NCBI RefSeq assembly: GCF_000716445.1
Contig: NZ_JNWK01000028.1
Coordinates: forward strand, 62,001-126,000
DNA length: 64,000 nt
Direction: 5' to 3'
From: Streptomyces wedmorensis
Lineage (GTDB): Bacteria > Actinomycetota > Actinomycetes > Streptomycetales > Streptomycetaceae
Both the position numbers and the translations under genes were made by a program. The notes below the pieces were generated by a model. That model had not been told where the DNA came from, made no database searches, and saw nothing but the letters and a program-made list of their open reading frames with translations. The first letter of the stretch is position 1. Every line of letters begins with the position of its first letter. Positions 28,178-35,785 of the stretch are shown piece by piece.

Positions 28178-29374
28178 TCACGCCTCCGGCACGGTTCTTC
28201 TCCAGATTTGCCGGGTACCGCCGGTTGCCGCGGTGACCAGGAACGTGACGGCGGCGACCACGAGGGCCGCCGGAACCGCGCCCGCCAGATCGCACAGCGC
28301 GCCCAGGACCAGGATCGACACCGCCACGCCCGACGGGAGCAGCGTCGCCCGGAGCGTCACCACCGACGACAGCTCCTCGACGGAGGCGGCGGCGAGCAGA
28401 CGGTTGTTGAAGTGGACGAAGGCAACCTCGAACAGGACCAGGAACACCGCGTACAGCACGAGCGTCGGCGCCGTACGGCCGACGAGCACCGCGGCCAGCA
28501 GCGGCGGCATGGGCAGCACCGCCCAGACCGCCGACGGGACCCGGTCGAGGTACTGCTGCGCGGGGAGGGCGGCGAGCGAACCCGCGAAGATCGCGACCGC
28601 CGACATCGCGACGAAGACGCCCACCAGGCGGGTCCCGCCGCCCAGCAGGGTCAGCGGGATGACGGTGACGGCCACCGTGTGGAAGCCCTGCCAGAACGCC
28701 ACCAGCAGGAACCGGGCGAAGAGCCGGCGCAGTACCGGGTCCTCGATCCGCAGCCGGGTGGCGGCCGCGGTCTCCTCGCCGCCCTTCTCCCCGGCGGCCC
28801 CGCCCGCGGCGGTCGGCAGCGCCCAGGCGAGGAGCGCGGAGAGCGCGAGGGTCGCCACGTTCACCGCGATCAGCCCCCGCAGGGACAGGACGGAGCCGGC
28901 CGGGCCCGCCAGCGCGGCGCCGACGCTGAGGCCGGTGAGCTTGCCGATCTCGGCGACGGTGTTCGCCCGGTCGAGCCGCTCCGCGGGCACCGCGCCGCGC
29001 AGCACGACCGAGGTGGCCGAGCGGGTGACCGCCTCGAAGAAGCCGCGGGTCAGGACGAGTCCGGTGGCGACCGCGAGCAGCGCGGAGCCCGGCGCGGCGA
29101 GCGCGGCGGCGGTGAGCAGCAGGCTCGCGGCCTCGGCGAGCCGGACGAGCCGCTCCGGAGCGCGCCGGGCGAGCAGCCGGTTGAGCGGTGCGGCGAGCAG
29201 CAGCGCGGGCAGCCACGGGGCGCTCAGCACGGCGCCGGCGAGCAGGCCGGAACCGGTCACCGAACCGACGTGCGTGGACAGGCTCACGAGAACCAGAAAA
29301 CTCCCGCACGTGTTGACGAACAGCAGCGCGGGAGTGAAGTGAGGCGACCGTAATGTCGCGGGAAATAACGTCAT
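28178..29374 (-). CDS. MFS efflux transporter
   Basis: A 398-aa membrane protein with GGAGGG upstream of its ATG at 29374. About 12 hydrophobic helices are visible, for example LFVNTCGSFLVLVSL, LLLTAAALAAPGSALLAVATG and AALVVAAVTFLVTAA. The loop between helices 6 and 7 carries TAAGGAAGEKGGEETAAATR. It resembles MFS_1/MFS_3-type exporters, with the RLVRLAEAASLLLT loop after helix 2. It probably exports the cluster product or an intermediate. It is divergent from the ATP-grasp gene, sharing a 77-base control region, and lies upstream of the glycosyltransferase on the same strand. Confidence 0.88.
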   Translation of the reverse strand: MTLFPATLRSPHFTPALLFVNTCGSFLVLVSLSTHVGSVTGSGLLAGAVLSAPWLPALLLAAPLNRLLARRAPERLVRLAEAASLLLTAAALAAPGSALLAVATGLVLTRGFFEAVTRSATSVVLRGAVPAERLDRANTVAEIGKLTGLSVGAALAGPAGSVLSLRGLIAVNVATLALSALLAWALPTAAGGAAGEKGGEETAAATRLRIEDPVLRRLFARFLLVAFWQGFHTVAVTVIPLTLLGGGTRLVGVFVAMSAVAIFAGSLAALPAQQYLDRVPSAVWAVLPMPPLLAAVLVGRTAPTLVLYAVFLVLFEVAFVHFNNRLLAAASVEELSSVVTLRATLLPSGVAVSILVLGALCDLAGAVPAALVVAAVTFLVTAATGGTRQIWRRTVPEA

Positions 29375-29439
29375 GAAGCATCCCTCCAGGGCTGGAGGAT
29401 GGCAGAGCTGAACGGATTTCGGCCAAGGGGAAGTCTGTC

Positions 29440-29445
29440 TATCTT
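29440..29445 (+). promoter_or_regulatory. Candidate -10 of a leaderless message for the ATP-grasp gene
   Basis: TATCTT ends 6 bases before the ATG at 29452 and no ribosome-binding site lies between them. The flanking CTGTCTATCTT is nearly the same as CTGTCTAATCTT upstream of the micro-ORF operon (31703-31714). Confidence 0.45.
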
Positions 29446-29451
29446 GAACAC

Positions 29452-30720
29452 ATGACAGCAGCCATAAAAGGCGGCCCGTGCGTCGTGATGGTCGATGCCT
29501 ATGCCGCGGTCCGTGGACTCGTTCTGGAATTCCGTGATCAGGGGTGTTCCGTCGTCCGTGTGCAGAGCACGCGCGAGGTGCCGTTCGTCTACCGGTCGGC
29601 GCCGCACGTTCCCGACGACTTCGTCCTGGACCTCGTCCACGACGGCGACCCGGCGGCCACCGCGGACGCGGTCGCGGCCTTCTCGCCGATCGCGGTGATC
29701 TCGGGCGGCGAGAGCGGGGTGGAGCTCGCGGACCTGCTCGCGGAGCTCCTCGGCCTGCCTGGCAACGGAACCGCCCTGAGCGCCGCGCGCCGCGACAAGC
29801 ACCTCATGATCGAGACCCTGCGCGCCGCCGGACTCCGCGCCGCGCGACAGCTGTGGGCCACCGACGCGGACGAACTCGCGGCCTGGCACCGCGAGCTCGG
29901 CGGCCGGGTCGTCGTGAAGCCGCCGCGCAGCGCCGGCAGCCAGGGCGTCTCCTTCTGCGACACCCCGGAGGAGTCGGTCGCCGCCTACCGCTCCCTCGCC
30001 GGCGCGGACGACGTCTTCTCCCAGCCCAACCGGGGGGCCGTGGCACAGGAGTACCTGGCGGGCACCGAGTACATGGTCAACACCGTGAGCCGGGACGGCC
30101 GCCACCACGTGTGCGACGTCTGGCGCACCGGCCGGGTCAGCGCGAACGGCGTCGTCGACCTCTGCGACGCCCTCTCCCTCATCGACTCCGGCAGCAGGGT
30201 CGTGCGGCCGCTCACCGAGTACGGCTTCCAGGTCCTCGACGCCCTCGGCATCCGGCACGGCCCCGCGCACCTGGAGATCAGGATGACCCCGGACGGGCCG
30301 TGCCTGGTCGAGGTCGGGGCCCGGATCGCGGGCGGCGGCATCCCGGCGGCCGCCGGCCTCGGCATCGGCGCCTCGCAGCTCGACTGGACCGTCGACGCCT
30401 ATCTGCGGCCCGAGCGGTTCCACGCGCGCGCGGGGACCCCGTACGAGGTGAAGCGGTACGCCGCGATCGCCGGCATGGTCTCGCCGGTGGAGGGCGTGCT
30501 CCGCGAGTACCGGGGCATCGAGGAGATCGAACGGCTGGAGGGCTGCCACGCCCTGGCGACCCTGGTGAAGCCGGGCCAGGAGATCCGCAGGACGGTCGAC
30601 GACCTCACGTACCCGGTGGTCGTGACCCTGCTGCACGACCTCGACGAGGTCGTGCAGCGCGACCTGAACACCATCCGGCACCTCGACGGCGTCGGGTTCT
30701 ACGCCCTCGAAGGCTCCTGA
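29452..30720 (+). CDS. ATP-grasp ligase (L-amino-acid-ligase-like)
   Basis: A 422-aa cytoplasmic ligase. The front domain holds FSPIAVISGGESGVELADLLAE; the ATP-grasp domain has RDKHLMIETLRAAGLRAARQ, RVVVKPPRSAGSQGV, VAQEYLAGTEYMVNTVS and the Mg-binding HLEIRMTPDGPCLVEVGARIAG. The C-terminal lobe is the beta-rich type seen in BacD-like ligases. Such enzymes couple a carboxylate to an amine through an acyl phosphate, making dipeptides or adding amino acids to peptides (pheganomycin PGM1 uses a ribosomal peptide). It stands divergent from the MFS gene and converges on the PhyH gene beside the micro-ORF operon. Its substrates are unknown. Confidence 0.88.
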   Translation: MTAAIKGGPCVVMVDAYAAVRGLVLEFRDQGCSVVRVQSTREVPFVYRSAPHVPDDFVLDLVHDGDPAATADAVAAFSPIAVISGGESGVELADLLAELLGLPGNGTALSAARRDKHLMIETLRAAGLRAARQLWATDADELAAWHRELGGRVVVKPPRSAGSQGVSFCDTPEESVAAYRSLAGADDVFSQPNRGAVAQEYLAGTEYMVNTVSRDGRHHVCDVWRTGRVSANGVVDLCDALSLIDSGSRVVRPLTEYGFQVLDALGIRHGPAHLEIRMTPDGPCLVEVGARIAGGGIPAAAGLGIGASQLDWTVDAYLRPERFHARAGTPYEVKRYAAIAGMVSPVEGVLREYRGIEEIERLEGCHALATLVKPGQEIRRTVDDLTYPVVVTLLHDLDEVVQRDLNTIRHLDGVGFYALEGS

Positions 30721-30763
30721 CCGCGTCTCGACCGGGAACCGACCGGCCGCCGACCGCGCCACC

Positions 30764-30792
30764 GTTCGACCGCTGCCGATCCGCGGTCGAAC
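30764..30792. terminator. Bidirectional terminator between ATP-grasp and PhyH genes
   Basis: A perfect 10-bp inverted repeat, GTTCGACCGC (30764-30773) and GCGGTCGAAC (30783-30792), in the 73-base gap of two convergent genes. Confidence 0.7.
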
Positions 30793-30793
30793 A

Positions 30794-31591
30794 TCATGCG
30801 CGGGCGGCGGCCGGTTCGCGTCGCGTCCAGGACGGGCGCGGCACCCGGTAGACGAAACTGACGGCCGTACGGGGCTCCGCCGCCGTCGTGTTGGGCGCCG
30901 AGCGGTGCACCACCATGCCGTCGAAGAGGACGGCCGAGCCGGGTGAGAGGGGCACGGCCACCGGCTCCGTCCCCGGCAGGTCCGCGTCCGCGATGTGCGG
31001 CTCGACCGCCGCCGCCCGCGGGGCCTCGCCCGGCAGCCGCTCGCGGTCACCGGTGTGGGGGAGCAGCCCGAGCACGTGCGAGCCGGGCAGGAACTCCAGG
31101 CAGCCGTTGCGCGGGGTGGCGGGTTCCAGCGCGATCCAGATCGTCACGATGCCGTGCTCGTCCGCGCCGAAACCGGGCGGCGCGAACGCCAGGTCCTGGT
31201 GCCAGGGCTTCGCGGAGCCCACCACCGGCGGCTTCGCCCACAGGAAGGCGTTCACCAGGGTGCCCGGGTGCCCGCCGGCGGCCCGGGCGACCGGCCCGTC
31301 GGCCAGGCCGAGGGACCGCTGCACCGCGTCGAACTCCGGCACGTGCTCGTGGATGCGGTCCGCCGAGCGGAGCACCCCGGCCAGCGCCCCCGACCCCTGC
31401 TGCCAGGCCGCCCAGCCGCCGATGCCGGGCGCTTCGAGGACGAAGTCCCCGGTGGAGACCGTGCGGTCGCGGGCGAGCTCCTCCAGCCGGCCGACCGCCC
31501 GCCGGAGCCGGTCGAGCGCGTCGCCGGTCGCGAGCGCGGGGAGCCGGGTGAATCCGTTCTCCCGCAGGTCACGGGATTCGGTGTCGACCAT
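30794..31591 (-). CDS. Phytanoyl-CoA dioxygenase family Fe(II)/2-oxoglutarate oxygenase
   Basis: A 265-aa double-stranded beta-helix enzyme. The iron triad is visible: His131 and Asp133 in KPWHQDLAF, and His229 in GMVVHRSAPN, with Arg241 in PRTAVSF as the 2-oxoglutarate anchor. NGCLEFLPGSHVLG is the typical PhyH strand. These enzymes hydroxylate, epoxidise or halogenate small molecules or carrier-bound amino acids. A substrate made by the adjacent ATP-grasp ligase or the micro-ORF operon is plausible. It is divergent from the micro-ORF operon with ~176 bases between, and translation begins at 31591 after GGAGAGAGG. Confidence 0.88.
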   Translation of the reverse strand: MVDTESRDLRENGFTRLPALATGDALDRLRRAVGRLEELARDRTVSTGDFVLEAPGIGGWAAWQQGSGALAGVLRSADRIHEHVPEFDAVQRSLGLADGPVARAAGGHPGTLVNAFLWAKPPVVGSAKPWHQDLAFAPPGFGADEHGIVTIWIALEPATPRNGCLEFLPGSHVLGLLPHTGDRERLPGEAPRAAAVEPHIADADLPGTEPVAVPLSPGSAVLFDGMVVHRSAPNTTAAEPRTAVSFVYRVPRPSWTRREPAAARA

Positions 31592-31683
31592 TCTTCGGGT
31601 CCTCTCTCCTGGTGTCGGATGGGCGCGAACCTACCCCGGATATATCGCAGAATGCTCTCTTTCGGCGTTCGCGGCCCTTTCCG

Positions 31684-31713
31684 TTGTAGCGCCCTGTGGG
31701 CCCTGTCTAATCT
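31684..31713 (+). promoter_or_regulatory. Promoter of the micro-ORF operon
   Basis: TTGTAG (31684-31689), an 18-base spacer and TAATCT (31708-31713). The predicted start near 31720 gives a ~47-base leader before the micro-ORF, which has its own GGAGGG site. Confidence 0.55.
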
Positions 31714-31767
31714 TCTCGGCATGAGGTCGACCGACCGCATGAAACGGAATACCGGAGGGAGTTCACA

Positions 31768-31827
31768 ATGAGCGACGGTACCTTCATGGAGACCCGTGAC
31801 GCGCAGCAGGAGACCAGCAAGTGGTAA
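31768..31827 (+). CDS. 19-aa micro-ORF with C-terminal Trp (candidate precursor or leader peptide)
   Basis: ATG 31768 is preceded by GGAGGG (31754-31759) at an 8-base spacing, one of the best ribosome-binding sites in the window. The peptide is MSDGTFMETRDAQQETSKW, ending TGG-TAA. It is hydrophilic, with a charged/Gln-rich body and a final Lys-Trp. It lies 47 bases after a predicted transcription start. A perfect 13-bp hairpin 20 bases downstream separates it from eight coupled enzyme genes, the layout of small RiPP precursors such as microcin C's heptapeptide gene. It has no PqqA E-x-x-x-Y motif, no Cys and only one Trp codon. An attenuation leader peptide is the main alternative. The function is unproven. 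Confidence 0.6.
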   Translation: MSDGTFMETRDAQQETSKW

Positions 31828-31847
31828 TCCGCTGACCAGCGAATTGC

Positions 31848-31882
31848 GCCGCCCGTACGGATTCGCATTCCGTACGGGCGGC
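31848..31882 (+). terminator. Hairpin between the micro-ORF and its enzymes (partial terminator or attenuator)
   Basis: GCCGCCCGTACGG (31848-31860) and its exact complement (31870-31882) enclose a nine-base loop, 20 bases after the micro-ORF stop. Partial read-through would give much more peptide than enzyme. Confidence 0.8.
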
Positions 31883-31914
31883 TCGTCGTCCATCGTCCCG
31901 AGAGAGAGGTTGAG

Positions 31915-33282
31915 ATGGTAGGTAATCGCGTTTCGCAGGTCATCGACATTCCCGCCGACATGCTGGTGATCGACGACTCCACCGACGACCGCTACTGGGC
32001 GTCGGTGGAACGCGTCGTCGACCTCGCGCGCGAGAAGGGCCGGGCCGCCGACGGGGTGCCGCTGCTCGCGACCCTCGCCATCACCCACCCGGAATGGCCG
32101 GTGCGCGCCGGCGCCGTACGGCTGCTCGCCGAGCACCACGCCGGCGACCCCGCGGCCGACACGGCCGTCGCCGCCTCGACGCACGACACCGTCGACTGGG
32201 TCGCGTTCACGGCCCTGAAGGTCATCACGGAGTACCGCATCGCGGCCGCCGTCCCCGACCTCATCCGCATCTCGGGCTGGCCCAGCAACTTCACGAAGCC
32301 GGGCTGGGCGCGCAAGCCCGTCGGCTGCGGCGCGGCCCTCACCAAGCGCGCCCTCATCAGCGTGTTCGGCACCCGCGACCCGGCCGAACTCCGCCGCCTC
32401 GAGGACGAGTACTTCTCCGACATGCGGGCCCGGATCGAGGCCGCGCGCACGCGGCCCCGGCGCAACGCCGACGTCGTCCTGGTGCCCGGCGGCCCGGCGA
32501 TCATCGGCGCGATCGAGGAGTCCGACGCCTTCCGCATGCTGACCGACGACCTGTCGCTGAGCGCCGTGGACGTGCCCGCCTTCCACATCGACCGGACGAC
32601 GGTGACCAACGCCCGCTACCGGGAGTTCCTCGAAGAGGTCGGCGACTCCGGCGAGTTCGACCACCCCGACCAGCCGGAGGAGCGCTCGCACCGCCCCGCG
32701 CACTGGCACGACCCGCGCTTCAACGCACCGGGCCAGCCGGTCGTCGGCATCGACTGGTACGACGGCTACGCCTTCGCGAAGTGGGCCGGCGGCTCGCTGC
32801 CCAGCGAGCACCAGTGGGAGAAGGCGGCGCGCGGCACCGACGGCCGCCGCTTCCCCTGGGGCGACGAGTGGGACCCGGCCCGGGTGAACTACGTCGAGCG
32901 GGCCTTCGGCGAGAACGTCGCCGACCTCGACTCCCTGGAGGCGCTGCTCGTCACCGTCGAGCAGGGCGAGAGCCCGGCCCACCCGGTGCTGGCCGCGGAC
33001 GCCCTCCCCGAGGGCGCGAGCCCGTACGGCGTCCTCCAGACCTCCGGGAACGTCTGGGAGCTGACCCGGACCAACTTCTACACCGGCGAGGACATGGACC
33101 CCTTCTTCAAGGGCCGCCACCCGCTGGACTTCATGAACCGCAAGGACGCCTTCCACGTCCTGCGCGGCGGCACCTGGACCTCGCCCCCGGCCTGTCTCAC
33201 CACGTTCTACCGGGGCAAGGACCTGATCACCGACCGGCACATGGAGGTCGGCTTCCGCTGCGTGTACGAGGCGGCCGGCTGA
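31915..33282 (+). CDS. HEAT-like repeat / formylglycine-generating-enzyme-fold fusion
   Basis: A 455-aa protein. Residues ~40-130 look like HEAT-type helices (HPEWPVRAGAVRLLAEHHAG, TVDWVAFTALKVITEYRIAAAV). From ~180 on it is an FGE/SUMF1-fold domain: DVPAFHIDRTTVTNARYREFL, GIDWYDGYAFAKWAGGSLPSE, HQWEKAARGTDGRRFPWGDEW, LQTSGNVWELTRTNFY, and the end HVLRGGTWTSPP then HMEVGFRCVYEAA. In true copper FGEs the strand after RGGS carries two Cys; here it reads TWTSPPACLTTFYRG, so the pair is not kept. It also lacks the DinB domain of EgtB. A mononuclear-metal oxidation or a binding role is possible. It is coupled to the next gene (TGATG). Confidence 0.8.
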   Translation: MVGNRVSQVIDIPADMLVIDDSTDDRYWASVERVVDLAREKGRAADGVPLLATLAITHPEWPVRAGAVRLLAEHHAGDPAADTAVAASTHDTVDWVAFTALKVITEYRIAAAVPDLIRISGWPSNFTKPGWARKPVGCGAALTKRALISVFGTRDPAELRRLEDEYFSDMRARIEAARTRPRRNADVVLVPGGPAIIGAIEESDAFRMLTDDLSLSAVDVPAFHIDRTTVTNARYREFLEEVGDSGEFDHPDQPEERSHRPAHWHDPRFNAPGQPVVGIDWYDGYAFAKWAGGSLPSEHQWEKAARGTDGRRFPWGDEWDPARVNYVERAFGENVADLDSLEALLVTVEQGESPAHPVLAADALPEGASPYGVLQTSGNVWELTRTNFYTGEDMDPFFKGRHPLDFMNRKDAFHVLRGGTWTSPPACLTTFYRGKDLITDRHMEVGFRCVYEAAG

Positions 33283-34706
33283 TGCGCCTGACATCGCTCG
33301 GCCACGCCGCCGTCCTCGTCGAGACGGGGACGGAACGCATCCTCTTCGACCCGTGGCTCACCCAGCGCCTCGACCGCTTCTGGGAGCACCATCCGCCGCT
33401 GCCCGACGACCTGGTCCGCCAGGTGCTCGACGAGGGCGTCGACTACGTGGTCCTCAGCCACCACCACTACGACCACCACCACTTCCCGTCGCTGCTCCGG
33501 CTCGTCGACGGCGCCGACGTGGACTTCGACGACAGCCCGCGCCAGAGCTCCGGCGTCACCTGCGTCTACCCCGCGGGACCGGTGCCGCCGCAGCTGACCG
33601 CCTCGGGGCTCGGACACCAGGCGATCGCCTGGACGCTGCGCCGCTTCGGCTTCGAGCGCCTGCACCCGGTGACCCCGGGCGACACCGTCACCCTGGGCGG
33701 GGCGACCCTGCGGACGTTCCCCTCGGCCGTGTCGTTCCCCGAGATGAGCGTGCTCGTGGAGACCGCCGACGCCTCCGTCATGCTCTGCGGGGACGCCCTC
33801 CTGCACGAGGCGACCGTGGCCGCCTTCCAGCGCGACGACGCGCCGCGCCTCGACGCCGTGTTCGTGCCCGCGCACAGCGTCTCGCCGCCCGGCGTGCTCA
33901 CCGAGCGCCGCGCGCTGACCGACCCGGACGCGGTCCGCGCCCGCGCCGTCGCGAACTTCGACCGGTACGTCGGGACGCTGCCCGCCACCGTGACCGTGCC
34001 CTCCTCGTTCGGCTGGCGCGTCAGCGGCGACGGCGAGCGCGACTACTCCTGGTGCAACCGGACGATGTTCCCCTTCACCCCGACCGAGGCCCTCGCGCGC
34101 CTCGACGAGCTGGGCCGCGACGGCCTGCTCTGGGGCCCGGGCCAGGTCATGGAGGTGACGGACGGCAAGGCCGTCCTGACCGACGGACCCGTCGCGCCCG
34201 ACGCGTACGACTTCGACGAGGTCTACGCCGAGGTCCGGCTCGACCCCGACACCCCGGTCCCGCCGTTCGACGCCTCCCTCGACCGGTACGGCCGCCAGAC
34301 CCGCCCCGCCGAGGACCTCCTCCGCGAGGTGCTCGACCGGCTCGTGGCGACCGACTACTGGTACCGGGCGCTCGACGACGGCGCCGGACGGCACGTCGTC
34401 TCGCTGTACGAGGACGGGGACGGCGAGGGGGGAGCGGGCGCCGAGACCGCCTTCCTGCTCGACCCGGTGGCCGGCCGCGTCACCCGCCTCGGCCCCGGCC
34501 CCGCCCGGAGCCACGTCGCCGGCGGCGAGGGCTGGACCGAGATCGCGGCGAGCACCCTGGAGGCCATGCTCGGCGCCGACCTGCTGTTCGGCAGCTCCTT
34601 CGGCCTGTGGGCCAGCGACGGGGTGCTGCTCTCCGCGGTCTTCCACCACCCGTCGTTCTACACCCGCCACGTGGACCGCGAACTGCGGCAGGAGGCCCGC
34701 TCATGA
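33282..34706 (+). CDS. Metallo-beta-lactamase-fold hydrolase/oxygenase, long form
   Basis: A 474-aa protein whose ATG shares bases with the previous stop (TGATG). The N-terminal ~270 residues are a UlaG/CMAH-like MBL domain: LTSLGHAAVLVETG, metal motif H60-x-H62-x-D64-H65 in LSHHHYDHHHF, and CGDALLHEA with VPAHSVSPPG as later ligands. The C-terminal ~180 residues include PSSFGWRVSGDGERDYSWCN and an acidic region without a recognised domain. Two-domain MBL proteins of this type include oxygenases acting on peptides or sugars as well as hydrolases. Its place in the operon suggests action on a peptide- or amino-acid-derived substrate. Confidence 0.8.
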   Translation: MRLTSLGHAAVLVETGTERILFDPWLTQRLDRFWEHHPPLPDDLVRQVLDEGVDYVVLSHHHYDHHHFPSLLRLVDGADVDFDDSPRQSSGVTCVYPAGPVPPQLTASGLGHQAIAWTLRRFGFERLHPVTPGDTVTLGGATLRTFPSAVSFPEMSVLVETADASVMLCGDALLHEATVAAFQRDDAPRLDAVFVPAHSVSPPGVLTERRALTDPDAVRARAVANFDRYVGTLPATVTVPSSFGWRVSGDGERDYSWCNRTMFPFTPTEALARLDELGRDGLLWGPGQVMEVTDGKAVLTDGPVAPDAYDFDEVYAEVRLDPDTPVPPFDASLDRYGRQTRPAEDLLREVLDRLVATDYWYRALDDGAGRHVVSLYEDGDGEGGAGAETAFLLDPVAGRVTRLGPGPARSHVAGGEGWTEIAASTLEAMLGADLLFGSSFGLWASDGVLLSAVFHHPSFYTRHVDRELRQEARS

Positions 34707-35785
34707 GCGGCCCCGCCGACACGTTCCCCGCCACCGTCGTGGTCGACCACGAGAGCGTCCGCCTGCGCGGCAACCCGCTGGGAGACCCGTACCGGCGGAG
34801 GATCGAGGTGCACCTGCCGCCCGGATACGACGGCGTCCGCCGCTTCCCGGTCGTCTACTGGCTGCCCGGGTTCGGCGCCCACCCGGGCCTGACCGGCCGG
34901 GCACTCGCCTTCGGCGCCTCCGTCGCCGACCGGCTGCGGCAGGCGATGGAGGACGGCCGGGTGCCGCCCGCGCTGCTCGTCGTGCCGGACTGCACCACCG
35001 CCTACGGCGGCTCGCAGTACCTCGACTCCGCCGCCTCGGGGGAGTACGCCGGCTACCTCGCCGAGGTCGTCGCCGAGGTCGACCGGCGGTTCGCGACCCG
35101 GCCCGAACCGGCCTGGCGCGCCGTCGGCGGCAAGTCCAGCGGCGGCTACGGGGCGTTGATCGCCGGCATGACCTCCGACCTGTTCGGAGCGGTCGTCGCC
35201 TGCTCGCCCGACGCCGGGTTCGAGCACTGCTACCTGCCGCTGCTGCCCGGCACCCTCGACACGGTCCGGGCGGCCGGCGGCGTCGACGGGCTGCTCGCCC
35301 GCAGGGCCGCGGGCCCGCACGACGTGCCGTTCATGGTCGCGATGAGCATCGTCGCCATGGGCATGTGCTACGCCGAGAAGCCCGACACCAGCGCCTCGGA
35401 CGCGCTGCCGTGCGACCCCGGGACCGGCCTGTTCCGCGACGACGTGTGGCAGCGCTGGCTCACCCTCGACCCGGTGCGGATGCTGCCCGAGCACGCCGGC
35501 CGGCTGGCCGGGCTCGGCCTGCTCCACCTCGACGTCGGACAGCGCGACGAGTACGGCATGCACTGGGGCGTCCGCGCCCTGCACGCCGCCCTCCGCGCCC
35601 ACCACGTCCCGCACGTCTACCGCGAGCACGAGGGCGGCCACCACGGCATCGAGCACGTCTTCACCGAGGCCCTGGCCGGCCTCCGGCACGTCTGGCGGGA
35701 GCCGGAGGCACCCGCGGAGCGGGCACGGACGCCGAAGAGCCGGACACGGCAGGCGGGTTGGGTGAGTGGCACATGTGCGGTATAG
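34703..35785 (+). CDS. Esterase D / antigen-85-type alpha/beta hydrolase
   Basis: A 360-aa serine hydrolase overlapping the MBL gene by four bases (ATGA). The front has the typical strand set RIEVHLPPGYDGVRRFPVVYWL. The nucleophile elbow is GGKSSGGYGAL, with Asp in GQRDEYGMHWG and His in HEGGHHGIEHVF. The family includes S-formylglutathione hydrolase, Fes-like and antigen-85 esterases; here it may release a product from an ester or act as acyltransferase. No signal peptide, so cytoplasmic. Its 3' end overlaps the next gene by 13 bases. Confidence 0.85.
   Translation: MSGPADTFPATVVVDHESVRLRGNPLGDPYRRRIEVHLPPGYDGVRRFPVVYWLPGFGAHPGLTGRALAFGASVADRLRQAMEDGRVPPALLVVPDCTTAYGGSQYLDSAASGEYAGYLAEVVAEVDRRFATRPEPAWRAVGGKSSGGYGALIAGMTSDLFGAVVACSPDAGFEHCYLPLLPGTLDTVRAAGGVDGLLARRAAGPHDVPFMVAMSIVAMGMCYAEKPDTSASDALPCDPGTGLFRDDVWQRWLTLDPVRMLPEHAGRLAGLGLLHLDVGQRDEYGMHWGVRALHAALRAHHVPHVYREHEGGHHGIEHVFTEALAGLRHVWREPEAPAERARTPKSRTRQAGWVSGTCAV

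Noticed and set aside
31768..31827. Micro-ORF read as PqqA or as a trp-operon leader peptide
   Set aside because: No E-x-x-x-Y pair for PqqA, no radical-SAM PqqE-like neighbour, and only one Trp codon with no trp genes downstream.
31915..33282. Genuine sulfatase-activating FGE
   Set aside because: The catalytic Cys pair is not kept and no sulfatase gene is in the window.
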